Source: an uncultured Acetatifactor sp. (GTDB taxonomy: Bacteria > Bacillota > Clostridia > Lachnospirales > Lachnospiraceae). From it: a stretch of DNA of 64,000 nucleotides. The position numbers were made by a program, and so were the translations under genes. Positions 25,321 to 34,292 of this stretch are shown one piece after another (the first letter of the stretch is position 1; every line of letters begins with the position of its first letter). The stretch lies in the NCBI GenBank assembly GCA_910585615.1, contig CAJUFO010000003.1:1-64000 (forward strand). The letters are read 5' to 3'. Under the pieces are notes generated by a model. It did no database searches and had not been told where the DNA came from. It saw only the letters and a program-made list of their open reading frames with translations.

Positions 25321-26853
25321 CTATTTTCCAAGCGCCGTCTTCTGAGCCACCTCCGTCTTTTTCTCATAGCATGCAAAGGCATTCTCCACCAGCTTCCTGT
25401 CCGGCTTCGGCGTGAACAGGCTCACCACAGGCACGATCACAAGTCCCGCCAGCATGGCGATGGCGCCGCAGTTGATAGGGGACTGCATGATAGCCGGGAA
25501 GGAGCTCCTGAAGAAGATATTGGCCACCATCAGCACAGAGCTGAAGAGGAAGCATACCCAGCAGGAAGCTTTCGTCACCCGTTTGGAGTATAGCGAATAC
25601 AGGAATGGCGCCAGGAAGGAACCGGCCAGCGCCCCCCAGGACACGCCCATGAGCTGTGCGATGAAGGTCACGGAGCTCTTGTACTGAATCAGGGCCAGTA
25701 TGGACGAGATGGCGATGAACACCACTATCAGTATCCGCATGGAGAGCACCTGCTTCCTGTCGTCCATCTTCCGGAAACAGACCTCCTTCAGGAAATCGAT
25801 GGTCAGGGTGGAGCTGGAGGCCATGACCAAAGAAGACAGCGTTGACATCGAAGCGGACAGCACCAGAATCACCACCAGGGCGATCAGCAGGGGCGACAGG
25901 CCCGAGAGCATGGTGGGGATGATGGAGTCGAATCCGTTTGCCGCCACGTCGATCTGGTCTGAGAACAGCCTGCCGAAGCCCCCCAGGAAATAGCAGCCGC
26001 CTGCCACCACCAGCGCGAACAGGGTGGAGATGATCGTCCCCTTCTTGATGGACTCCTCGTTCTTGATGGCGTAGAACTTCTGCACCATCTGGGGCAGCCC
26101 CCAGGTGCCCAGGGAGGTGAGGATCACCACGAACAGGAGGTTCAGGGGATCCGGGCCGAAGAAGGACGCGAAGGTGCCAGGAGCCGTGGAGACTGTCTCG
26201 TCCGTAATCCTGGCCAGGCCGTCCAGAGCCGCCATGAAGCCGCCCTTGCTCTTCAGCACGGCAGCGATGATCGTACTGATGCCGAACAGCATGATGATTC
26301 CCTGGATGAAGTCATTGATGGCCGTGGCCATGTACCCTCCGGCGATGACATAGACAGCCGTCAGCACAGCCATCAGGATGATGCAGACGGAATAATCGAT
26401 GTTGAACGCCATGCCGAACAGCCGGGAGAGGCCGTTGTACAGGGACGCTGTGTAGGGGATCAGGAAGATGAAGATGATGACGGACGCGCCGATCTTCAGG
26501 GGGCGGCTGCCGAAGCGCTCCCCGAAGAACTGAGGCATGGTGGCAGAGTCCAGGTGCTGGGTCATGATGCGGGTCCTGCGGCCCAGCACCACCCAGGCCA
26601 GCAGCGAGCCGATGACGGCGTTCCCGATGCCCGCCCATGTGGCGGCGATGCCGTACTTCCAGCCGAACTGTCCGGCGTAGCCTACGAAGACCACGGCGGA
26701 GAAATAGGAAGTGCCGTAGGCGAAGGCTGTCAGCCAGGGTCCTACGGAGCGCCCTCCCAGGACGAATCCGTTGACGTCCGTGGCGTGCTTGCGGCAGTAG
26801 AGGCCGATGGCGATCAGCACCGCGAAATAGAGTATCAGTAAGATAAGTTTCAT
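25321..26853 (-). CDS. Sodium:solute symporter (SSF family)
   Basis: 510 residues with about thirteen transmembrane helices and the SSF signature region (FAYGTSYFSAVVFVGYAGQFGW; SASMSTLSSLVMASSS). SSF proteins import sugars, amino acids, carboxylates or similar solutes with sodium. The nearest relatives by pattern look like the proline/pantothenate/unknown-substrate branch; substrate is not readable. It is transcribed away from the two-component genes and towards the corrinoid cluster, so it might supply the methylated substrate, but that is inference. The start codon at 26853 has GGAGAGG ten bases upstream; an in-frame start 25 codons earlier would lie inside the promoter. Confidence 0.9.
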   Translation of the reverse strand: MKLILLILYFAVLIAIGLYCRKHATDVNGFVLGGRSVGPWLTAFAYGTSYFSAVVFVGYAGQFGWKYGIAATWAGIGNAVIGSLLAWVVLGRRTRIMTQHLDSATMPQFFGERFGSRPLKIGASVIIFIFLIPYTASLYNGLSRLFGMAFNIDYSVCIILMAVLTAVYVIAGGYMATAINDFIQGIIMLFGISTIIAAVLKSKGGFMAALDGLARITDETVSTAPGTFASFFGPDPLNLLFVVILTSLGTWGLPQMVQKFYAIKNEESIKKGTIISTLFALVVAGGCYFLGGFGRLFSDQIDVAANGFDSIIPTMLSGLSPLLIALVVILVLSASMSTLSSLVMASSSTLTIDFLKEVCFRKMDDRKQVLSMRILIVVFIAISSILALIQYKSSVTFIAQLMGVSWGALAGSFLAPFLYSLYSKRVTKASCWVCFLFSSVLMVANIFFRSSFPAIMQSPINCGAIAMLAGLVIVPVVSLFTPKPDRKLVENAFACYEKKTEVAQKTALGK

Positions 26854-26895
26854 AGTTTCATGCCCTCTCCTTTGTCGGTTTAAAGTGCTAAAGCG

Positions 26896-26924
26896 AGTAT
26901 AGCACAGTTTGTCAAAATATGCAA
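26896..26924 (-). promoter_or_regulatory. Promoter of SSF symporter gene
   Basis: On the minus strand: TTGCAT, 17-base spacer, TATACT (26901-26896), about 45 bases before the start codon. Confidence 0.55.
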
Positions 26925-26966
26925 ACATAATTTTTCTTATAAATATTTGGAAAAATTTTAACCAGG

Positions 26967-26995
26967 TTGACAGTTTTTCTTATCAATAATAAAAT
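26967..26995 (+). promoter_or_regulatory. Promoter of the two-component operon
   Basis: Consensus TTGACA (26967-26972), 17-base spacer, TAAAAT (26990-26995). The surrounding 231 bases between divergent genes are AT-rich. Confidence 0.8.
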
Positions 26996-27084
26996 GGAGA
27001 TACAAAAAGGATACATTTCTGTTTTTTCATAGAAACTGAGATATCACATCATAAAGTCACACCATACAGAGATGAGGGGATATT

Positions 27085-27756
27085 ATGCTGAAGATACTGA
27101 TAGCGGAGGACGAAGAGCCCATCGCCAACCTGATTAAAATGAACCTGCGCAGGGCGGGATATTCCTGTGTCTGGGCGCCGGACGGGGAGAAGGCCGCCGA
27201 CCTGATGGACACCGAGAAGTTCGACCTGGTGCTGCTGGACGTGATGCTGCCGGGCATCAACGGCTATGAGCTCATGGAGTACGCCAGGAGCCTGGAGCTG
27301 CCCGTCATCTTCCTGACGGCCCTGGGAAGCACGGAGAACAAGGTGAAAGGGCTGAAGATGGGAGCCGACGACTACCTGACCAAGCCCTTTGAAATCGTGG
27401 AGCTCCTGGCCAGGGTGGAGGCCGTGCTGCGCCGGTACCACAAGACGGAGACGCTCCTCACCGTATTCGACGTGGTGATCGACACGGCCTCCCGGTCGGT
27501 GACCCAGAACGGGGAGCCCGTGATGCTGACCATGAAGGAGTTCGAGCTTTTGCTGCTGCTGGCCAGGAACCGCAACATAGCCCTGTACAGGGAGACCATC
27601 TACGAGAATATCTGGGGCGGCGAGTACATGGGTCAGAGCAGGACAGTGGATCTCCATATCCAGCGGCTGAAAAAGAAGCTGAACTGGGACAATGAGATTG
27701 CGGCTGTCTACAAGGTGGGATACCGGCTGGAGGGAGAGGAAAAAATTACGAAGTAG
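27085..27756 (+). CDS. OmpR-family response regulator
   Basis: 223 residues. Receiver domain with acidic pocket AEDEE and phosphorylation site D52 in LVLLDVMLPG, switch residues T80 (FLTALG) and K102 (LTKPFE); then a winged-helix Trans_reg_C domain (SVTQNGEPVMLTMKEFELLLLL, TVDLHIQRLKKKL). It partners the kinase starting 14 bases downstream. Probable targets are its own operon including the membrane protein and the alanine-type symporter, judged by position only. Start ATG 27085 has a GAGGGG site ten bases upstream. Confidence 0.93.
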   Translation: MLKILIAEDEEPIANLIKMNLRRAGYSCVWAPDGEKAADLMDTEKFDLVLLDVMLPGINGYELMEYARSLELPVIFLTALGSTENKVKGLKMGADDYLTKPFEIVELLARVEAVLRRYHKTETLLTVFDVVIDTASRSVTQNGEPVMLTMKEFELLLLLARNRNIALYRETIYENIWGGEYMGQSRTVDLHIQRLKKKLNWDNEIAAVYKVGYRLEGEEKITK

Positions 27757-27770
27757 GGGATTGGGGATAC

Positions 27771-29210
27771 ATGAGATTCGCAGATAAACTGTTTCTGGTC
27801 ATGACTGCGCTTCTGACAGTGATGTTCGCGGTGTTCGGCACCTGGATGCTCTCCTCGGATTTCTCCCAGCTTCTGAACAAGGAAATCGAACAGGGCAATA
27901 ACGACAGCCGCACCTTCCTCTTCCTCTTTGAGATGGGATACCAGTCCACGGAGGAATACGGGGAGGACTATGCCATCAGCAGGACGCTGAACAGCATCGC
28001 GGGCAGCGTGGAGCGGGACGGGCGGCACATGTTCGTGATACGGGAGGACGGCACGCGCTTTTATGGGGGCGAATATCTGGAGAACATGGGTTTCATGGAG
28101 GAGGTGGAGGGTCTGATAGCGAATCTGGAGACCTCGGACGACGCTGACGGCAGCATCCGCAACATGGGCATCCGGCAGATTGAAGGCAGCTATTACATGT
28201 TTGCAATCACGAAGTCCGGCGTCTCTGATAACGATGTGTACCTGGGTATGTGCAGGGAGCTGACGGACACCTACAGCGCCAGGGGGAACCTCCTGTCCCG
28301 ATACCGCATCGCGCTTCTGTGCCTGCTGTCCGCAGGCGGCGTCAGCATCTATTTACTGTCCCGCTATATTACGAGGCCGATCCGCAGCCTGGGAAGGCTG
28401 GCCAGCAGGATTGCCGACGGGGACTACACCCTGCGCTCCCAGAACAAAAGCGGCGATGAGATCGGAGCACTGGCCCGGGACTTCAACCGCATGGCCGACC
28501 GCCTGGTGGAGGAGATGCAGGTGAAGATACTGGAGGCCAAGCAGAAGGAGGATTTCACCGCCGCCTTTGCCCATGAATTGAAGACGCCGTTGACTTCTAT
28601 TATAGGCTACGCGGACATGCTCAACTCCCTGAAGCTCTCGGAGGAGGAGTGCCACGACGCCTATTTCTACATCTACAGCCAGGGCAAGCGCCTGGAGAGC
28701 CTGTCCCACAAGCTGCTGGAGCTGGTGAGCATGGACAAGAATCCCCTTACCTTCCGTCCCATCCCCACCAAGGAGCTGGAGCAGAACCTGAGGATCACAA
28801 TGCGGCCAATCTGGAAGCAGCGGGGCGTCCGGGGAAAGGTGGAGCTGGAAAAGGCTGTCATCCAGGGGGACACGGAGCTGCTCCTGTCCCTTCTGTACAA
28901 TCTGATGGACAATGCGGTGAAGGCGCTGGACAAGGGGGAGCAGAGCTTCATGCTCATGAAGGGTACCTGCCTGAAGGGCTTTTACGAGATCAAGGTGGTG
29001 GACAACGGCAGGGGTATCCCGGCGGAGGAGATCAGCCGCATCACGGAAGCCTTTTACATGGTGGACAAGTCCCGTTCCAGGAAGGAGGGCGGCGCCGGCA
29101 TCGGGATGGCCCTATGCCAGAAAATCATCCAGCTCCACAACGGGACGATGGTGGTGGACAGCAGGCTGGGGGAGGGGACAGTCATCAAGGTGACTTTTCC
29201 AAGAAGATAA
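27771..29210 (+). CDS. Sensor histidine kinase
   Basis: 479 residues. Transmembrane helix at about 8-28, an extracytoplasmic sensor loop of roughly 150 residues, a second helix (about 178-198), a HAMP domain (ITRPIRSLGRLASRIADGDY), the phosphoacceptor box FAHELKTPLTS, and a HATPase_c domain with N box (LLYNLMDNAVKAL), G1 (DNGRGIP) and G2 (GAGIGMALC). It autophosphorylates on the histidine of the H box and passes phosphate to the regulator upstream. The sensor loop matches no named domain I know, so the signal is unknown. Confidence 0.92.
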   Translation: MRFADKLFLVMTALLTVMFAVFGTWMLSSDFSQLLNKEIEQGNNDSRTFLFLFEMGYQSTEEYGEDYAISRTLNSIAGSVERDGRHMFVIREDGTRFYGGEYLENMGFMEEVEGLIANLETSDDADGSIRNMGIRQIEGSYYMFAITKSGVSDNDVYLGMCRELTDTYSARGNLLSRYRIALLCLLSAGGVSIYLLSRYITRPIRSLGRLASRIADGDYTLRSQNKSGDEIGALARDFNRMADRLVEEMQVKILEAKQKEDFTAAFAHELKTPLTSIIGYADMLNSLKLSEEECHDAYFYIYSQGKRLESLSHKLLELVSMDKNPLTFRPIPTKELEQNLRITMRPIWKQRGVRGKVELEKAVIQGDTELLLSLLYNLMDNAVKALDKGEQSFMLMKGTCLKGFYEIKVVDNGRGIPAEEISRITEAFYMVDKSRSRKEGGAGIGMALCQKIIQLHNGTMVVDSRLGEGTVIKVTFPRR

Positions 29211-29237
29211 GTTTCGGGAAGGGGGAACCATACGGAC

Positions 29238-30314
29238 ATGGCAGACAGGAGGAAACCGTTCCAAAAGAGGAGGGGTCTGAACCGGAGGAGACAGGTCCGG
29301 TATTACGCGGCCATTTTTTCAGTGCTCGCGCTGCTCATAGCGGCGGCTTTCTTCGCGCCCCAGATCCTCTTCCAGGTGCAGGACGCCATCCTGTGCAGGG
29401 ATACCGTCCTGACGCAGCAGGAAAGCCTGAACGTGGATACCCTCAGCACCACCTACGAGAAGTCCCTGGAGAAGCGGATGCAGAACTTCGCGGAGGGGCT
29501 GGGGGAGGGCGACACCTTCTATACCACATCCCAGAGCCTGGCCCTGACCAGTGAGGTGAGGGAATACGTCTACTCGGACAGAGGGCTGTTCAGCAACGTG
29601 GTGAACGAATTCGCCGAGAACGGCCTGCTGCCCTGGTATATCTGGGAAGGGGATTACACCATACTTCGGTGGAAGCAGTACGTCATCTACAGCGACGACT
29701 TCGCCAAGGGCGTGAACTTCATCCTCTGGTACGTGGAGATGCAAGACCCAAACGGGGTCATAGTCAAGCTCCTGGCAGACGCGGAGGATGGCACGATATA
29801 TGCCATCAGGACCGAGTCGAACCGCTACGACGATTCGACAGAGAGTGCGGATGTATCAATAGAGGGGAGGAACTATATCGATGAAATCTACTGGAGCGAC
29901 CGCGGCCCCACACAGATATGGGGCACTCTCGCTTACTGCTACGAGTGCCTGGATGATTCTGAGATAAAGGATTTCCATATCATGGTTGATGAATATGGAT
30001 GGACAGGCAATAGCATGAACAGCGCCGCCAATGGGGAGAGCTATGGGTACGACGCGGATAAGCCGGCGGCAAGGGAGGCAATGGACAAAGAGATGCTGGC
30101 CTTCCATGAGGAATGGGGAGCGCTCCAGGAGAAGGTCCGATACTACAGGGACGGCAACGATGCCATGGGCTTCCAGCTGACCTATGGGGAGGCCAGGCTG
30201 GACGTGCTGCTGACGATTCCGCCGATGGACGACAAATCGGTATATGTGTACGGCTATCCGGACATCAGGATAGGGATACGCCAGATTTATGAAATGATCC
30301 CGGAATTCTCATAA
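29238..30314 (+). CDS. Membrane-anchored protein of two-component operon, unknown
   Basis: 358 residues. A very basic cytosolic start (RRKPFQKRRGLNRRRQVRYY) is followed by one transmembrane helix (about 25-45, FSVLALLIAAAFFAPQILF) and a roughly 310-residue outward domain rich in acidic and aromatic residues. No family recognised. It lies 27 bases after the kinase gene, so it may be the third partner of the system: a signal-binding accessory protein or a target. Similar single-span proteins next to kinases in Lachnospiraceae are uncharacterised. ATG 29238 follows GAAGGGGGAA by about ten bases. Confidence 0.7.
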   Translation: MADRRKPFQKRRGLNRRRQVRYYAAIFSVLALLIAAAFFAPQILFQVQDAILCRDTVLTQQESLNVDTLSTTYEKSLEKRMQNFAEGLGEGDTFYTTSQSLALTSEVREYVYSDRGLFSNVVNEFAENGLLPWYIWEGDYTILRWKQYVIYSDDFAKGVNFILWYVEMQDPNGVIVKLLADAEDGTIYAIRTESNRYDDSTESADVSIEGRNYIDEIYWSDRGPTQIWGTLAYCYECLDDSEIKDFHIMVDEYGWTGNSMNSAANGESYGYDADKPAAREAMDKEMLAFHEEWGALQEKVRYYRDGNDAMGFQLTYGEARLDVLLTIPPMDDKSVYVYGYPDIRIGIRQIYEMIPEFS

Positions 30315-30357
30315 ATGTTTCCTTGTACTAATATATTTAGAAAAACAGTATGGTCAT

Positions 30358-31917
30358 ATGAGGTTTTTCGTGGATATAAGGTACAGGATTCTTTGCGGGA
30401 TTCTTGCGGAGGATATTTTCCTGGGGGCAAGCGGCTTCGGAGCCGTGGACGATTTCATCGCATGGCTGGACGACCTGGTGTGGGGGCCCTGGATGCTGGC
30501 CCTGCTTTTGGGATGCGGCTGCTATCTGATGGTCCGGATGGACTTCTTCCCGGTCAAAAACCTGAGGTTCGCTTTGAAGTGCGCTCTGGGGATGGAGGAG
30601 GCGGAAGGCGTCCCGGGAAAGAGGGGCAGGGCGGCGGGCGGGGAAGAGCGGCGCGGAAGGGGGCGTTCCGGTGCAGCCGGAGCCACAGGGAAGATTTCTT
30701 CCCTGTCCTCCCTGACTACGGAGCTGGCCACCACCTTAGGGATAGGGAATATCGTGGGGGTGGCCTCGGCCATGGTGCTGGGCGGGCCCGGGGCGCTGTT
30801 CTGGATGGTGGCCACCAGCGTCATAGGGCTGGCCACAAAGCTGGCGGAGAGCATGCTGGCCGTAAAATACAGGGGCAGGAACGACAGAGGGGAGATCGCG
30901 GGGGGCCCCATGTACACCTGCCGGAACGCTTTCCCGCATAAGAGGCTTGGCAGGATGCTGGGCTTCCTCTTCGCCCTGTTCGCGGTGACGGCCTCCATCG
31001 GCATGGGGAACATGACCCAGTCCAATTCCATCGCGGATGCCCTGTGGGTGGCCTTTTCCATACCAAAGGCAAAGACGGGGCTGTACCTGACGGTGCTCAC
31101 TGTGCTGGTGGTGATAGGCGGCATCGGCGTCATCGGGAAGGTGACCCAGGTGCTGGTGCCCTTCATGGGGGTCTTCTACCTCTGCGGGGCCTTTGCCGTG
31201 ATACTGGTGCACTGGCGCAATGTCCCGGTGGCGGTGGGAGGGATCCTGACGGCGGCTTTCTGCCCCCAGGCAGTGTCCGGCGGCATCTTCGGCAGCGTCA
31301 CGGCCACCATGTTCCAGTCCCTGCGCTGGGGCGTCTCCCGGGGCATCTTCTCCAACGAGGCGGGGCTGGGGGCCTCCGGCATCACGGCCGCGGCGGCGGA
31401 CACGGAGGATTACATAAAGCAGGGCTGCATCAGCATGACGGGGGTGTTCCTGGACACGGTGGTTGTCTGTACCATCACGGGGCTTGCCTTCGCGGCCTCC
31501 GGCGTGCTGGGGACCGTGGATGCGAACGGGAAGCCCCTGACCGGCACGGCGCTGACCCTGGCGGCCTTCCGCACCGCTCTGGGGGACTGGGGCGGGAGCT
31601 TCGTCAGCGTCTGCATCGCCCTGTTCGCCTTCGCCACAGTGATTGGCTGGGCCTATCAGGGGGAGAAGGCCTTCGAATTCCTTATGGGGGGCCGGACGAA
31701 GTACAATCTGTGGTACAGGTTCTTCTATGGGCTGGCGGCTTTTCTGGGCTGCATCTGCTCCCTGGAGACCGTGTGGAATTTCTCGGATATCTGCAATGCC
31801 CTGATGGCAGTGCCGAACCTGATCTGCGTGCTGGCGCTGTCGGGGAAGGCCTGTAAGGAGATACGGGAGTATCCGGTGCCGGGGGAGAGGCGGGCCAGGG
31901 GTTCCCGAAATCCATAG
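30358..31917 (+). CDS. Alanine/glycine:cation symporter (AGCS family)
   Basis: 519 residues, about eleven transmembrane helices. Family motifs are evident: LTTELATTLGIGNIVGVASAM, GGPGALFWM, GGPMYTCRNAF and RGIFSNEAGLGASGI. AGCS proteins import alanine or glycine with sodium or protons. An unusual very basic glycine/arginine-rich stretch (residues about 84-110) interrupts the loop after the first hydrophobic hairpin. The start is uncertain: ATG 30358 has no clear ribosome site, and the first 15 residues look non-native. It is 43 bases after the unknown membrane protein and may belong to the same operon. AT-rich DNA (30320-30340) could contain an additional promoter. Confidence 0.88.
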   Translation: MRFFVDIRYRILCGILAEDIFLGASGFGAVDDFIAWLDDLVWGPWMLALLLGCGCYLMVRMDFFPVKNLRFALKCALGMEEAEGVPGKRGRAAGGEERRGRGRSGAAGATGKISSLSSLTTELATTLGIGNIVGVASAMVLGGPGALFWMVATSVIGLATKLAESMLAVKYRGRNDRGEIAGGPMYTCRNAFPHKRLGRMLGFLFALFAVTASIGMGNMTQSNSIADALWVAFSIPKAKTGLYLTVLTVLVVIGGIGVIGKVTQVLVPFMGVFYLCGAFAVILVHWRNVPVAVGGILTAAFCPQAVSGGIFGSVTATMFQSLRWGVSRGIFSNEAGLGASGITAAAADTEDYIKQGCISMTGVFLDTVVVCTITGLAFAASGVLGTVDANGKPLTGTALTLAAFRTALGDWGGSFVSVCIALFAFATVIGWAYQGEKAFEFLMGGRTKYNLWYRFFYGLAAFLGCICSLETVWNFSDICNALMAVPNLICVLALSGKACKEIREYPVPGERRARGSRNP

Positions 31918-32060
31918 GAAAGCATAGGAAAATGGATTTACGGCTGACTGGCGGCAGAATCACGAAAAGGCAATCTGCCGTTGTTTAAATCTTACATCAT
32001 ACATCGGTGAGGCGCTGTGAAGGTGTAGGTTTCTCTGTCCATGCAGCAGCACTCCTTGTA

Positions 32061-32103
32061 TAAGACTGTTGTAGTCCCTGATAACCAGACTACTACAGTC
32101 TTA
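32061..32103. other. 15-bp dyad between symporter gene and pepT
   Basis: TAAGACTGTTGTAGT / ACTACTACAGTCTTA (one mismatch), 13-base loop, no T-run. It lies in the 357-base gap 31918-32274 and just upstream of the pepT promoter. It may be an operator, a rho-independent-like hairpin without U-tract, or an RNA element. The rest of the gap shows nothing else apart from that promoter. Confidence 0.6.
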
Positions 32104-32128
32104 TATTAATATCATAGACAAAAAAGAA

Positions 32129-32157
32129 TTGTGGTTGATTCAGATTCATGGTATGAT
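32129..32157 (+). promoter_or_regulatory. Promoter of pepT
   Basis: TTGTGG, 17-base spacer, TATGAT (32152-32157), 118 bases before the ATG. Confidence 0.55.
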
Positions 32158-32274
32158 GGGACCAGACAGCGCAGAAGGGCATGGATTCCCGGAAATATAT
32201 GATCCTGAGGCGACGTATGGATTCATGGCGATGCGCGAGCCCGCAGAAATGCAGAAAAGAGAGGTCAACAGAAC

Positions 32275-33516
32275 ATGTCAAAGACAATCGATTATTTTTT
32301 GCAGTACGTAAAGATCGACACCCAGTCCGACGAGACCACCGGAACATCGCCCAGCACGGCGAAGCAGCATGACCTGGCGAAGCTCCTGGCCGAGCAGCTT
32401 AAGGACATAGGAGCCACGGAGATCACCTACGACAGGGAGCATTGCTATGTATACGCCACCGTCCCCGCGTCAGAGAGCTGCGAGGACGCGCCGGTGCTGG
32501 GGCTGATCGCCCATATGGATACCTCTCCCGCAGTGTCCAACGAGAATACGAAGCCCCGAATCGTGGAGAACTATGACGGCGGGGACATCGTCCTGAACCA
32601 GGCGGAGAACATCGTGTTCAAACGGGCTGATTTTCCGGAGATGGCAGAGTATGTGGGCCATGATTTGATCGTGACGGACGGCACCACGCTCCTGGGCGGG
32701 GACGACAAGTGCGGCATCGCTGAGATCATGGCGGCCAGCGAATACCTGCTGCAGCACCCGGAGATAAAGCACGGGAAGCTGCGCATCGGCTTCACGCCGG
32801 ACGAGGAGATCGGAGAGGGCACGAAGCATTTCGATGTGGAGCTGTTCGGCGCGGATTTCGCCTACACCGTGGACGGCGGCGGGTTCGGCGGCCTGCAGGC
32901 GGAGACTTTCAACGCGGCGGGGGCGAAGCTCACCGTGAACGGCCGCAGCGTCCATCCCGGCGGCGCAAAGGGCAGGATGGTCAACTCCATGCTGGTGGCC
33001 TTTGAGTTCCAGAGCCTCCTTCCGGTGTTCGACAATCCCATGTACACCGAAGGGCGGGAGGGCTTCTTCCATCTGGACAATATCCATGGCACCGTGGACA
33101 GGACAGTGTCGGATTACATCATCCGCGACCATGACCGGAAGCTGTTCGAGCACCGGAAAGAGGTCTTTAGACAGTGCGCGGACTTCCTGAATCAGAAGTA
33201 TGGGGAGGGGACCGTGGAAGTGGAGATGAAGGACAGCTATTACAATATGTGGGAAATGCTGGAGCCCCATATGCATCTCATAGACAATGCCTCTGAAGCC
33301 ATCCGGGAGCTGGGCGGAGAGCCCGTGGTGAGCCCTATCCGGGGCGGCACGGACGGCGCCAGGCTGTCCTTCCAGGGCCTTCCCTGCCCCAACCTCTGCA
33401 ATGGCGCGGGCAATGGCCACAGCCGCTTCGAGTTCGCCAGCGTGCAGTATATGGAGAAGGTGACGGAGCTGCTTTTGAAGCTGGCGGAGAAATATGCCGC
33501 ATTCCGGCAAATGTGA
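32275..33516 (+). CDS. pepT: Peptidase T (tripeptide aminopeptidase)
   Basis: 413 residues, normal PepT length. Zinc ligands of the M20 fold are present: AHMDTS (H and D), LLGGDDKCG (bridging D), FTPDEEIGEG (catalytic E pair), YTVDGGG and NGHSRFEF near the end. The lid domain lies at about residues 205-320. It removes N-terminal residues from tripeptides in the cytosol, completing peptide utilisation. The region corresponding to FTGGxNxHG reads CNGAGNGHS, keeping the histidine but changing neighbours. ATG 32275 follows AGAGAGG by ten bases. It is probably monocistronic. Confidence 0.94.
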   Translation: MSKTIDYFLQYVKIDTQSDETTGTSPSTAKQHDLAKLLAEQLKDIGATEITYDREHCYVYATVPASESCEDAPVLGLIAHMDTSPAVSNENTKPRIVENYDGGDIVLNQAENIVFKRADFPEMAEYVGHDLIVTDGTTLLGGDDKCGIAEIMAASEYLLQHPEIKHGKLRIGFTPDEEIGEGTKHFDVELFGADFAYTVDGGGFGGLQAETFNAAGAKLTVNGRSVHPGGAKGRMVNSMLVAFEFQSLLPVFDNPMYTEGREGFFHLDNIHGTVDRTVSDYIIRDHDRKLFEHRKEVFRQCADFLNQKYGEGTVEVEMKDSYYNMWEMLEPHMHLIDNASEAIRELGGEPVVSPIRGGTDGARLSFQGLPCPNLCNGAGNGHSRFEFASVQYMEKVTELLLKLAEKYAAFRQM

Positions 33517-33716
33517 CAGCGGTAAGAAATTCTTGGAGCCCCTGGCCTGGGAGGACCGGTGCGGTAAGTGTAGAATGGCATACGCGCGGCGGGAAACCTG
33601 TCCCTGCACGTATGCCGTTTTGCCTGCCGGTGTACTCAAATATATACTTGAAATATTGAATACTTTATCAGACAAATAGGATTAGAATCGGCATCTGGCT
33701 GACAGCACATTTCGTA

Positions 33717-33745
33717 TTGAAAAACAGATAGGATTAAAGTATAAT
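33717..33745 (+). promoter_or_regulatory. Orphaned promoter ahead of a chimeric remnant
   Basis: TTGAAA, 17-base spacer, TATAAT (33740-33745). Near-identical strings (ATAGGATTA) occur at about 33677 and 33728, a possible direct-repeat operator. The gene it once served is now a fragment. Confidence 0.6.
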
Positions 33746-33756
33746 GACAAAAGATT

Positions 33757-34152
33757 TTGCATGGAATCCCGGCAAGGGAGATTGAGAGCTGGGCAGTGCA
33801 GGGAGGGCATTCCGGGACGGACGGTATGGCGCTGGCCAGGAAGCTGCGGCAGATGGGAGATTCCGTCAGCATCATCTTCGTGACAGGCAATCCGGATTTC
33901 GCGCTGGAGGGATACGACCTGGAGGCCGTGTCCTATATCGTGAAGCCTGTGAAAAGGCAGAGACTGTGGGCTGCGCTGGACAGGGCCAGGGAGCGCATCG
34001 TCCACAGGGCGGCAATCATCGTGGGACGGATAGGGGAGCGGGGCAGTCATGAGGAGCTTCTGGCAAGGCAGGGGCAGTACGCCGGGATGTGGCATGCCCA
34101 GGCAAAGTATTATGTGGAGCAGGAGCCCGGGGTTCCCGTAAATTCATTCTGA
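33757..34152 (+). pseudogene. Chimera of LytTR-type receiver fragment and ABC exporter tail
   Basis: One open frame of 131 codons joins two unrelated pieces. Codons about 20-80 are the second half of a receiver domain (GTDGMALARKLRQMGDSVSI, FVTGNPDFALEGYDLEAVSY, IVKPVKRQRL) of the AgrA/LytR kind, without the phosphorylated aspartate. From about codon 88 the sequence is the extreme C-terminus of an ABC exporter ATPase (RIGERGSHEELLARQGQYAG). Neither half can function. The TTG at 33757 is a nominal start without a ribosome site. The fusion marks a deletion that removed the DNA-binding domain and most of an exporter gene. Confidence 0.8.
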
Positions 34153-34222
34153 AGAAGGAGCCGGACTTCCTCCTGCGTATTGGCCGCGCAGGAGGAAGCC
34201 CGGCTTCTCTGGCATATAGGGC

Positions 34223-34251
34223 TTGACAAAAGGATGACACAGTGTTATATT
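34223..34251 (+). promoter_or_regulatory. Promoter of the BlaI-M56 pair
   Basis: TTGACA (34223-34228), 17-base spacer, TATATT (34246-34251). A small dyad ACACaGTGT lies between the two boxes, a possible repressor site. Confidence 0.8.
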
Positions 34252-34264
34252 TTAATAGTCAACA

Positions 34265-34279
34265 TTATGTCATACATAA
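34265..34279 (+). promoter_or_regulatory. Candidate BlaI-type operator
   Basis: Perfect inverted repeat TTATGT-CAT-ACATAA, located between the -10 box and the ribosome site of the regulator gene, where a BlaI/MecI dimer would block transcription. Confidence 0.55.
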
Positions 34280-34292
34280 AGGAGGGCAAAAT

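Noticed and set aside
25246..25593. Plus-strand frame with a good ribosome site (GAAGGAGG) after the RACo gene
   Set aside because: It runs through the symporter terminator hairpin and antisense to the SSF gene; translation is low-complexity.
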